From Streptomyces cellostaticus (lineage in GTDB: Bacteria > Actinomycetota > Actinomycetes > Streptomycetales > Streptomycetaceae), in NCBI RefSeq assembly GCF_001513965.1, contig NZ_KQ948030.1:62001-126000 (forward strand): a DNA stretch of 64,000 bases, written 5' to 3'. The notes under the pieces were generated by a model. That model saw only the letters and a list, made by a program, of their open reading frames with translations, was not told where the DNA came from and did no database searches. The translations under genes were made by a program, and so were the position numbers. Positions within the stretch are counted from its first letter, which is position 1; each line of letters opens with the position of its first letter. Positions 46,884 through 54,156 of this stretch are shown piece after piece.

Positions 46884-48212
46884 TCAGGAGCCCTTGGCGG
46901 CCGGTTCAAGAATCGCCACACACTCCACATGATGCGTCATCGGAAACAGATCGAACGCCCGAAGCGTCCGCACCCGGTACCCGCCATCCCGGAAATACCC
47001 CAGATCCCGGGCCAGCGCAGCGGGATCGCAGGCCACGTAGGCGATTCTGCGGGCGCCGAGTGAGGTGAGGTGTTCGACCGTCTTGCGGCCGGCGCCCGCG
47101 CGTGGGGGGTCGAGGACGATGAGGTCGACCTCCGTGATGCCCGTGCGCGGGAGGACCGATTCGACCTTGCCCTGTTCGATGCGGACGCGGGGGAAGTCGG
47201 CGAGGTTGTGGCGGGCGTCCTCGACCGCGCGCTTGCCGGACTCGATGCCGAGCACCGCGCCCTTCTCGCCGAGGCGGTCCGCGAGGGCGCCGGCGAAGAG
47301 GCCGACGCCGCAGTAGAGGTCGAGGGCCATCTCGCCCTTGCGGGGCAGCAGGCCCTGCATGACGGCCTTGACCAGGGTGTCGGCGGCCTTCGGGTGGACC
47401 TGCCAGAAGCCGCCGCTGCCGACGCGGTAGGTGTGGTCGTCGGCGCGCTCACGCACGAAGGCGCGGCCGTGGACGCGGTGGATGCCGCCGTCCTTCTCGT
47501 CGACGCGCATGACCGAGACGGGCCTGTCGAGCTCGACGAGCGGCAGCCGGGCACCGGGGCGCGGCTCCAGGATCACCATGCGGTCCTGGGATCCCGTCGC
47601 GGCGATCGCCTCGACGGAGGCCATGCCGGACCAGTCCCGGTCCTCGATGCCGAGTTCGCTCACACCGGGCGCGGCGATCATGCAGTGGTCGATCGGTTCG
47701 ACCTCGTGGGAGCGGTGGCGGCGCAGTCCGGCGTTGCCGTCGGCGTCCACCGCGTACTGCACGCGCGTCCGCCACTGCGGCACCTGACCCGCCGGGAGCT
47801 TGTCACCCTCGGCCGGCATCACGGTGCCGTCCCAGCCCGCCTCCTCGGGGGTGAGGCCCGCGAGCCGCTGGAGCTGCTCGGCGATCACCTCGCCCTTCAG
47901 CCGGCGCTGGGCACCCGGCTTGGCGTGCTGCCAGTCACAGCCGCCGCAGCGGCCGGGGCCGGCGAAGGGGCAGGGAGCCTCGACGCGGTCCTTGGAGGCC
48001 TCGAGGATCTCGACGGCGTCCGCGCGCAGGAAGCGGGCGCCCTCCTCCCCCTCCGTCACCCGGGCCACCACCCGCTCGCCGGGCAGCGCGTGCCGGACGA
48101 ACAGCACCTGGCCCTCGGACGTACGGGCGATGCAGTGGCCGCCGTGGGCGACGGGGCCGATCTCGACCTCGTATTCCTCGCCCACCAGAGACTTTGTCGG
48201 TTCTGCCTGCAT
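46884..48212 (-). CDS. TrmA/RumA-family RNA methyltransferase
   Basis: A 442-residue class I methyltransferase making 5-methyluridine in tRNA or rRNA. An N-terminal TRAM-like domain (EYEVEIGPVAHGGHCIARTSEG) is followed by the iron-sulfur cysteines in CPFAGPGRCGGCDWQH. The catalytic domain has LDLYCGVGLFAGALA, VLDPPRAGAGRKTVEHL and VACDPAALARDL with the nucleophilic cysteine. The ATG at 48212 fits the conserved start; its ribosome site is weak. It corresponds by order to Rv2689c of M. tuberculosis, beginning the conserved block, with the K+ importer gene just upstream on the same strand. Confidence 0.92.
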   Translation of the reverse strand: MQAEPTKSLVGEEYEVEIGPVAHGGHCIARTSEGQVLFVRHALPGERVVARVTEGEEGARFLRADAVEILEASKDRVEAPCPFAGPGRCGGCDWQHAKPGAQRRLKGEVIAEQLQRLAGLTPEEAGWDGTVMPAEGDKLPAGQVPQWRTRVQYAVDADGNAGLRRHRSHEVEPIDHCMIAAPGVSELGIEDRDWSGMASVEAIAATGSQDRMVILEPRPGARLPLVELDRPVSVMRVDEKDGGIHRVHGRAFVRERADDHTYRVGSGGFWQVHPKAADTLVKAVMQGLLPRKGEMALDLYCGVGLFAGALADRLGEKGAVLGIESGKRAVEDARHNLADFPRVRIEQGKVESVLPRTGITEVDLIVLDPPRAGAGRKTVEHLTSLGARRIAYVACDPAALARDLGYFRDGGYRVRTLRAFDLFPMTHHVECVAILEPAAKGS

Positions 48213-48321
48213 GGTGGGGTGACTCCAGATCGGGAAGAGAGACGGGGAACGGGGAAGAGAAGAGGCCGCAAACCGGTGGGCCTGACAACAGCCCACCAGT
48301 CTACGGCCTCCCCTGCGCGCC

Positions 48322-50373
48322 TCAGTCCTTCGTCGGCGACGGCTCCTTCGGACGCTCGACCGCCGGACCGCGCCGGACCGCGCCCGGCGCGCTCCACTCC
48401 TGCCGCCTGCGGGCCCGGTTGCGGGCCGCCTCGGAGGAGGCCAGCTGGTAGGGCACGGAGGTCACCATCACACCGGGCGTGAACAGCAGGCGGCCCTTCA
48501 GGCGCAGGGCGCTCTGGTTGTGCAGCAGATGCTCGTACCAGTGGCCGACCACGTACTCGGGGATGATCACCGAGATCGCGTCCCGCGGGGACTCCTTGCG
48601 CAGGCCCTTGACGTACTCGATCACCGGGCGGGTGACCTCGCGGAACGGGGAGTCGAGGACCTTCAGCGGTACGTCGATGCCGCGCCGCTCCCACTCCTCG
48701 CGCAGCGCCTTGTTCTCCGCCGGGTCGACGTTGACCGTGACCGCCTCCAGGGTGTCCGAGCGCATCAGCTTGGCGTAGGCCAGGGCACGCAGGGTGGGGC
48801 GGTGGATCTTGGAGATCAGGACGACCGAGTGGACGCGGGAGGGGCGGACGCTGTCGTCGCTCGGGCCTTCGGGAGCCGTGAGCTCCTCGGCGACGCCGTC
48901 GTAGTGCTTCCGGATCGCGGTCATCGTCGCGTAGAAGATGCACATGCCCAGCAGGGCGACCCAGGCGCCGTGCGTGAACTTGGTGACCAGGACGACGACC
49001 AGCACCAGGCCGGTGAAGAAGGCGCCGAAGGCGTTGATGGCGCGGGAGCGGACCATGTGGCGGCGCTTGGCGGGGTCCTCCTCGACGGCCAGGTGGCGGT
49101 TCCAGTGCCGGACCATGCCGATCTGGCTGAGCGTGAAGGACACGAACACGCCGACGATGTACAGCTGGATCAGGCGGGTCGAGTCGGCGCCGTAGATCAC
49201 GGTCAGCAGGGTCGCCGCGCCCGCGAGCAGCACGATGCCGTTGGAGAAGGCGAGGCGGTCGCCGCGGGTGTGCAGCTGGCGCGGGAGGTAGCGGTCCTGG
49301 GCGAGGATCGAGCCGAGCAGCGGGAAGCCGTTGTACGCCGTGTTCGCCGCGAGGAACAGGACCAGGGCGGTGGCGGCCGCGAGCACGATGAACAGGAAGC
49401 TGCCCTTGCCGAACACCGCCTCGGCGACCTGGGAGATCACCGGGTTCTGGACATAGCCGGAGCCGAGCGGGACGCCGTTGTGGATCAGGTCGGTGGCCGG
49501 GTTCTCGGCCATGCGGACCTTGGTGGTCATGGCGAGGACGATGATGCCGCAGAACATGGTGACGGCCAGCAGGCCCATCATCGCGAGCGTGGTCGCCGCG
49601 TTCTTCGACTTGGGCTTGCGGAAGGCCGGGACGCCGTTGGAGATGGCCTCCACACCGGTGAGTGCGGCACAGCCGGAGGAGAAGGCCCGCAGCAGCAGGA
49701 AGACCAGGGCGAAGCCCGCGAGGCCCTGGTGCTCGGCCTTGATGTGGTAGTCGGCCGTCGGGGCGTGCATGGTGTCGCCGAGGACCAGGCCACGGAAGGC
49801 ACCCCACGCGATCATGATGAAGACGCCGCCGACGAAGACGTACGTCGGGATCGCGAAGAGCTTGCCGGACTCCTTCACGCCGCGCAGGTTCATCAGGGTC
49901 AGCAGGACGATCACGACGACCGCGCACAGCACCTTGTGCTCGACCACGAAGGGGACCGCGGAGCCGAGGTTCTCGATGCCGGAGGCGATGGAGACGGCGA
50001 CGGTCAGGACGTAGTCGACGAGCAACGCGCTGGCCACGGTGAGGCCGGCCCTGGGGCCGAGGTTGGTGGTGGCCACCTCGTAGTCGCCACCGCCGCTCGG
50101 GTAGGCGTGCACGTTCTGCCGGTAGGAGGCGACGACCGTGAACATCAGCACGACGACCGCGACGGCGATCCAGGGGCTGAAGTGGTAGGCCGACACGCCC
50201 GCGATGGACAGGACCAGCAGCACCTCCCCCGGCGCGTAGGCGACGGAGGACAGCGGGTCGGAGGCGAAGACGGGGAGGGCGATGCGCTTCGGCAGGAGCG
50301 TCTCGCCCAGCCGGTCACTGCGCAGTGCGCGCCCGATCAGGATCCGTTTGGGCACGTCGGTCAGTTTGGACAC
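48322..50373 (-). CDS. KimA-like potassium importer (APC superfamily)
   Basis: A 683-residue membrane protein with about twelve segments plus a cytoplasmic C-terminal domain. Long stretches match Bacillus subtilis KimA (YdaO) from memory: DPLSSVAYAPGEVLLVLS, SYRQNVHAYPSGGGDYEV, LLVDYVLTVAVSIASG, RAFSSGCAALTGVEAISNGV, TRGDRLAFSNGI and the C-terminal WYEHLLHNQSALRLKGRL. KimA is a proton-coupled high-affinity K+ importer, controlled in Firmicutes by c-di-AMP. Routine annotation would call this an amino acid permease. The GTG at 50373 fits the conserved N-terminus. Two TrkA-type K+ regulatory proteins are encoded divergently 390 bp away, supporting a potassium role. Confidence 0.85.
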   Translation of the reverse strand: MSKLTDVPKRILIGRALRSDRLGETLLPKRIALPVFASDPLSSVAYAPGEVLLVLSIAGVSAYHFSPWIAVAVVVLMFTVVASYRQNVHAYPSGGGDYEVATTNLGPRAGLTVASALLVDYVLTVAVSIASGIENLGSAVPFVVEHKVLCAVVVIVLLTLMNLRGVKESGKLFAIPTYVFVGGVFIMIAWGAFRGLVLGDTMHAPTADYHIKAEHQGLAGFALVFLLLRAFSSGCAALTGVEAISNGVPAFRKPKSKNAATTLAMMGLLAVTMFCGIIVLAMTTKVRMAENPATDLIHNGVPLGSGYVQNPVISQVAEAVFGKGSFLFIVLAAATALVLFLAANTAYNGFPLLGSILAQDRYLPRQLHTRGDRLAFSNGIVLLAGAATLLTVIYGADSTRLIQLYIVGVFVSFTLSQIGMVRHWNRHLAVEEDPAKRRHMVRSRAINAFGAFFTGLVLVVVLVTKFTHGAWVALLGMCIFYATMTAIRKHYDGVAEELTAPEGPSDDSVRPSRVHSVVLISKIHRPTLRALAYAKLMRSDTLEAVTVNVDPAENKALREEWERRGIDVPLKVLDSPFREVTRPVIEYVKGLRKESPRDAISVIIPEYVVGHWYEHLLHNQSALRLKGRLLFTPGVMVTSVPYQLASSEAARNRARRRQEWSAPGAVRRGPAVERPKEPSPTKD

Positions 50374-50534
50374 GACAGAGGATCGTAAGCCTTCGAACAG
50401 GCAACCGCCCACCCGGGACCCGTGTTCTGCCTCACGAGTGAAATCACAGGCGCCCTGGACTGCGGATTCCGTGGTCCGCGCGCCCTGCGTGTCTAGATGG
50501 CAGACCCCGCCTGTCACCGCCCTTCGGAGGTTCC

Positions 50535-50696
50535 ATGCCCGCGACCGCAGAGCTGATCGGGGCGACCGTCGCCCTCCTCTGCCTCGGAATCCTGACCCTG
50601 TGCAGCGTGCGCAGCATCACGCGGCGGCGGATGCCGGCCGCGGTGATCCAGGAAACCCCGGCACAGGGGTGCCCGCCCCGAAGCGCACGTGTGTAG
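50535..50696 (+). CDS. Small single-span membrane protein
   Basis: A 53-residue product too short for routine calling. The ATG at 50535 follows CGGAGGTTCC. It starts MPATAELIGATVALLCLGIL and continues TLCSVRSITRRR: one membrane helix with a basic cytoplasmic flank, then a short polar tail. It lies between the divergent KimA-like gene and the first TrkA gene, 64 bp before the latter and on its strand. Association with K+ transport (a small regulatory subunit like KdpF) is inferred from position only. Confidence 0.55.
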   Translation: MPATAELIGATVALLCLGILTLCSVRSITRRRMPAAVIQETPAQGCPPRSARV

Positions 50697-50760
50697 CTTT
50701 GGGCGTCGGTCTGAGACCCTGATGCTGAGCAGTAACTTTTTGGACACCGGAAGGACGGTC

Positions 50761-51432
50761 GTGCACATCGTCATCATGGGCTGCGGAAGAGTGGGTTCCG
50801 CTCTTGCCCAGACCCTGGAGCAACAGGGGCACACGGTCGCTGTGATCGACCAGGACCCCACCGCCTTCCGCCGGCTGGGCCCGGGATTCGGCGGCCGCCG
50901 GGTCACCGGCGTCGGCTTCGACCAGGACACCCTGCGCGAGGCGGGCATCGAGGAGGCAGGCGCCTTCGCCGCCGTCTCCAGCGGTGACAACTCGAACATC
51001 ATCTCCGCGCGCGTGGCCCGCGAGATGTTCGGCGTGGAGAACGTGGCCGCCCGTATCTACGACCCCCGCCGCGCCGAGGTCTACCAGCGCCTGGGCATCC
51101 CGACCGTGGCCACGGTCCGCTGGACCGCCGACCAGATGCTGCGCCGCCTGCTGCCCTCGGGCGCCGAGCCGCTGTGGCGCGATCCCACCGGCGGTGTCCA
51201 GCTCGCCGAGGTGCACGCCTCCCCGAAGTGGGTCGGCCACAAGATCAGCAAGCTGCAGGACGAGACGGGCGTCCGCGTGGCGTTCCTGACCCGCCTGGGC
51301 GAGGCGATCCTGCCCACCTCCCAGACGGTGCTGCAGGAGGGCGACCTCGTACACGTGATGATGCGGCCGGACGACGTCGACAAGGTCGAGGCGGCGTTCG
51401 CCACCGGCCCGGAAGAGGAGGGCGGTCACTGA
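50761..51432 (+). CDS. ceoB: TrkA-type potassium channel/transporter regulatory protein (CeoB-like)
   Basis: A 223-residue protein. An RCK N-terminal NAD-binding domain begins VHIVIMGCGRVGSALAQTLE with the GxGxxG nucleotide motif, followed by RIYDPRRAEVYQRLGIPTVA. A C-terminal TrkA-C domain has VGHKISKLQDETGVRVAFLTR and LQEGDLVHVMM. Such proteins gate K+ transporters in response to nucleotides. The GTG at 50761 has GGAAGGACGG upstream and starts the fold exactly. It overlaps the second TrkA gene by one base (TGATG), the same arrangement as ceoB-ceoC in M. tuberculosis. Confidence 0.92.
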   Translation: MHIVIMGCGRVGSALAQTLEQQGHTVAVIDQDPTAFRRLGPGFGGRRVTGVGFDQDTLREAGIEEAGAFAAVSSGDNSNIISARVAREMFGVENVAARIYDPRRAEVYQRLGIPTVATVRWTADQMLRRLLPSGAEPLWRDPTGGVQLAEVHASPKWVGHKISKLQDETGVRVAFLTRLGEAILPTSQTVLQEGDLVHVMMRPDDVDKVEAAFATGPEEEGGH

Positions 51433-52100
51433 TGAGGGTCGCCATTGCCGGAGCCGGCGCCGTCGGCCGCTCGATCGCGGGCGAGCTGCTGGAGAACGGC
51501 CACGAGGTCCTGCTCATCGACAAGGCCCCGACCGCCATCTCGGTGGAGCGGGTGCCGCAGGCGGAGTGGCTGCTGGCCGACGCCTGTGAGATCACGTCCC
51601 TGGACGAGGCAGCGCTCCAGCGCTGCAACGTCGCGATCGCCGCGACCGGCGACGACAAGGTCAACCTGGTCGTCTCGCTGCTCGCGAAGACGGAGTACGG
51701 CGTTCCGCGCGTCGTCGCCCGCGTGAACAACCCCAAGAACGAGTGGCTGTTCAACGAGTCCTGGGGCGTCGACGTGGCCGTCTCCACCCCGCGTCTGATG
51801 TCCGCCCTGGTCGAGGAGGCGGTGAGCGTCGGCGACCTGGTCCGCCTGCTCCGCTTCAGCCACGGGGACGCCAACCTCGTGGAGCTGACCCTGCCCGAGG
51901 AGTCGGCCCTGGCCGGCACCCAGGTCGGCGACGTGGAGTGGCCCGAGGACACCTCCCTGGTCACGATCATCCGCGGCACCCGCGTCCTGACCCCCTCCAA
52001 GGAGGACTCCCTGGAGCCGGGCGACGAACTCCTCTTCGTGGCCGCACAGGCCCGGGAGGAGCAGTTGGAGGAGCTGCTGTCGGTGCGTCGGGAAAGCTGA
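51432..52100 (+). CDS. ceoC: TrkA-type potassium regulatory protein (CeoC-like)
   Basis: A 222-residue second RCK protein starting MRVAIAGAGAVGRSIAGELLENGHEVLLIDK, with GxGxxG and the acidic ribose-binding residue. It continues ATGDDKVNLVVSLLAKTEYG, ARVNNPKNEWLFNESWGVDVAV and a TrkA-C part ending SLEPGDELLFVAAQAREEQL. It probably forms a heteromer with the product of the overlapping upstream gene to control a K+ transporter, most simply the KimA-like protein or an unlinked Trk channel. A strong hairpin follows the stop by five bases. Confidence 0.92.
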   Translation: MRVAIAGAGAVGRSIAGELLENGHEVLLIDKAPTAISVERVPQAEWLLADACEITSLDEAALQRCNVAIAATGDDKVNLVVSLLAKTEYGVPRVVARVNNPKNEWLFNESWGVDVAVSTPRLMSALVEEAVSVGDLVRLLRFSHGDANLVELTLPEESALAGTQVGDVEWPEDTSLVTIIRGTRVLTPSKEDSLEPGDELLFVAAQAREEQLEELLSVRRES

Positions 52101-52105
52101 TCCCA

Positions 52106-52145
52106 CGAGAAGGGGCGCCCTTGCTGCCAAGGGCGCCCCTTCTCG
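52106..52145. terminator. Strong bidirectional terminator between ceoC and the DUF3159 gene
   Basis: CGAGAAGGGGCGCCCTTG at 52106-52123 pairs perfectly over 18 bp with CAAGGGCGCCCCTTCTCG at 52128-52145 around a four-base loop. It lies between two convergent genes and serves both. Confidence 0.9.
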
Positions 52146-52160
52146 TCGTACGACGGCTGT

Positions 52161-52928
52161 CTACGCCTCCCGGCGGTGCCGTCCGCCCGTCGGCTCGCCA
52201 CCCTCGGCGGCCAGCGCGGCCTCGCGCTCCTTCTCGGCCTTCTCCTCCGCTTCCATCTCGGCGAAGACGTCGATCGGCGCGGGCGCCTTCGCCAGGAAGA
52301 CCCAGGTGAGCCAGACCGCCAGCAGGAACGGCGGGATCTTCAGCGCGACCAGTACCCAGCCGAGCTTGGTGGTGTCGGACCACCAGTACAGCGGGAAGAG
52401 GATCGCGCACTTGGCGAGCAGGATCAGGCCCCAGGCCCAACTGGCCTTCGCGTAGGCCTTCTTCCGGCCGGGGTTGCGGGTGCGCCAGGAGAGGTTCTCC
52501 TTGAAGACCGGGCCGAGGATCAGGCCGATCAGGGGCACGCCGGCGAGGGTCGTGATGATGTAGGCCAGCGCCAGGCCCAGCGTGTAGAGCATGCCGGGGA
52601 GGTAGAAGTCCTTGGCGTTGCCCGTGAACATCGCGAACACGACACCGAAGGCCACGCCGAAGACACCGCTGAAGGCGTGTTTGACGGTGTCCTTGCGCAC
52701 CAGCCGGACGACGACCAGCACCAGGGACAGGGCCAGCGCGGCGATCGCCGAGATGTGCAGGTCCTTGTTGACCGTGAAGATCGCGACGAAGAGGAGACCG
52801 GGCAGGACCGTCTCGACCATGCCGCGGACACCGCCGAACGCCTCGAACAGCGCGGCCTCGGTGACCGCGCGGGCGTCGTCCGACCGAGTCTGTTCGCTGT
52901 CTTCGGTCGGCTTGTCGAGGGACGTCAC
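52161..52928 (-). CDS. DUF3159 membrane protein
   Basis: A 255-residue protein with about six membrane segments. It contains the family-typical ALFEAFGGVRGMVETVLPGLLFVAIFTVN and TGNAKDFYLPGMLYTLGLALAY. The C-terminus is a charged helix (FAEMEAEEKAEKEREAALAA). The GTG at 52928 is accepted because it lies three bases behind the OB-fold gene. Actinobacterial homologues sit in the same place (Rv2693c by memory). Function unknown; weak resemblance to intracellular septation protein A-like transporters. Confidence 0.85.
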   Translation of the reverse strand: MTSLDKPTEDSEQTRSDDARAVTEAALFEAFGGVRGMVETVLPGLLFVAIFTVNKDLHISAIAALALSLVLVVVRLVRKDTVKHAFSGVFGVAFGVVFAMFTGNAKDFYLPGMLYTLGLALAYIITTLAGVPLIGLILGPVFKENLSWRTRNPGRKKAYAKASWAWGLILLAKCAILFPLYWWSDTTKLGWVLVALKIPPFLLAVWLTWVFLAKAPAPIDVFAEMEAEEKAEKEREAALAAEGGEPTGGRHRREA

Positions 52929-52931
52929 CGG

Positions 52932-53330
52932 CTACTCCCGTCCGAGGGGTCGCAGTTCGTATTTCGGGTTGAAGAGCACCCGGCGGCCCCGGCTCATCGA
53001 GATCCGGCCCGATGCGATCAGCTTGCGCCCCGGTTCTATGCCCACGATGGAACGCCTGCCGAGCCACACCACGTCCAGCGCGGCGGAGCCGTCGAACAGC
53101 TCCGCCTCCAGGGCCGGGACTCCGGCACGCGGACGCAGGGTGACCGTGCGCAAGGTACCAGTTACGGTGACGATCTGTCGGTCCAGACAGTCACCGATCC
53201 GGGTACAGCCGGTCGTCTCGGCATCCTCCCGCAGCTCCTCGGACTCCAGGTCCTCCTGCGAGGAGGAGAGCCGGTCGAGCAGGCGCCGGAACCGGCCGGC
53301 CGGCTTTTCGGAACGAGGAACAGCAGTCAT
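52932..53330 (-). CDS. OB-fold nucleic-acid-binding domain protein
   Basis: A 132-residue protein. The N-terminal ~45 residues are basic then acidic (RFRRLLDRLSSSQEDLESEEL). The rest is an OB-fold: IVTVTGTLRTVTLRPRAGVPALEAELFDGS, LDVVWLGRRSIVGIEPGRKLIASGRI and VLFNPKYELRPLG. It resembles RecG-wedge-like OB proteins of actinobacteria (Rv2694c position). The ATG at 53330 is preferred; a longer start at 53357 adds nine residues. It forms an operon with the DUF3159 gene, three bases apart. Molecular role unknown. Confidence 0.82.
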   Translation of the reverse strand: MTAVPRSEKPAGRFRRLLDRLSSSQEDLESEELREDAETTGCTRIGDCLDRQIVTVTGTLRTVTLRPRAGVPALEAELFDGSAALDVVWLGRRSIVGIEPGRKLIASGRISMSRGRRVLFNPKYELRPLGRE

Positions 53331-53373
53331 ATCTGAAGCGTACCGGGGCGCGCCCACACCGCCGTAGCGCAGC

Positions 53374-53412
53374 TCACTTCTCGAATCGACAGCCCATGCC
53401 CGGCTCAGTGAT
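53374..53412 (-). pseudogene. Remnant of a response-regulator 3' end
   Basis: The minus strand encodes ITEPGMGCRFEK followed by a stop, nearly identical to the last residues of KdpE (ITEPGMGYRFER) whose own stop is at 53470. The DNA identity is about 80% over 40 bp. This is the tail of a second, lost regulator or an old partial duplication of kdpE. Confidence 0.7.
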
Positions 53413-53469
53413 GCAGCATCCCCCGGGGGGCAACCCCCGGACCCCCCGGACCCCCGGCCGCCCTGCCGC

Positions 53470-54156
53470 TCACCTCTCGAACCGGTAGCCCATCCCCGGC
53501 TCGGTGATGAAGTGCTTCGGATGCGACGGGTCCGCCTCCAGCTTCCTACGCAGCTGGGCCATGTACACGCGCAGGTAGTTGGTCTCCGTGCCGTACGACG
53601 GCCCCCACACCTCCTGCAGCAGCTGCTTCTGGCTGACCAGGCGGCCGGTGTTGCGGACCAGCACCTCCAGCAGATGCCACTCGGTCGGGGTGAGGCGGAC
53701 GTCCTTGCCGGAGCGGTTGACCTTCTTCGCGGCCAGGTCGACGGTGAAGCCCTCGGTCTCCACGGTCGTCACATCGTCCTCGCCGGGCCCGACCGGCTCG
53801 GCCCGGCGTACAGCGGCCCGCAGCCGGGCCAGCAGCTCGTCCATGCCGAAGGGCTTGGTGACGTAGTCGTCGGCGCCCGCGTCCAGTGCCTCGACCTTCT
53901 CGTCGGAGGAGTGCCGGGCGGACAGCACCAGGATCGGCACCCGGGTCCAGCCGCGCAGCCCCTTGATCACCTCGACGCCGTCCATGTCCGGCAGGCCCAG
54001 GTCGAGGACGACCGCGTCGGGGTGGCGGGAGGCGGCTAGTTCGAGGGCGGTCCTGCCGTCGGGGGCCGCGTCGACCTCGTACTTGCGCGCCTTGAGGTTG
54101 ATCACGAGGGCGCGCACGATCTGCGGCTCGTCGTCGACCACGAGCACCCGGGTCAT
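53470..54156 (-). CDS. kdpE: Response regulator KdpE
   Basis: A 228-residue OmpR-class regulator. The receiver has VVDDEPQ near the N-terminus, the phospho-acceptor aspartate in VVLDLGLPDMDG and the lysine in DDYVTKPFGMDELLARL. The C-terminal winged helix has LTPTEWHLLEVLVRNTGRLVSQKQLLQEVWG and the TNYLRVYMAQLRRKLE recognition region. It should activate a K+ ATPase operon when potassium is limiting. Its ATG overlaps the kdpD stop (ATGA). No kdpFABC genes are present in this window, so the target is elsewhere. Confidence 0.93.
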   Translation of the reverse strand: MTRVLVVDDEPQIVRALVINLKARKYEVDAAPDGRTALELAASRHPDAVVLDLGLPDMDGVEVIKGLRGWTRVPILVLSARHSSDEKVEALDAGADDYVTKPFGMDELLARLRAAVRRAEPVGPGEDDVTTVETEGFTVDLAAKKVNRSGKDVRLTPTEWHLLEVLVRNTGRLVSQKQLLQEVWGPSYGTETNYLRVYMAQLRRKLEADPSHPKHFITEPGMGYRFER

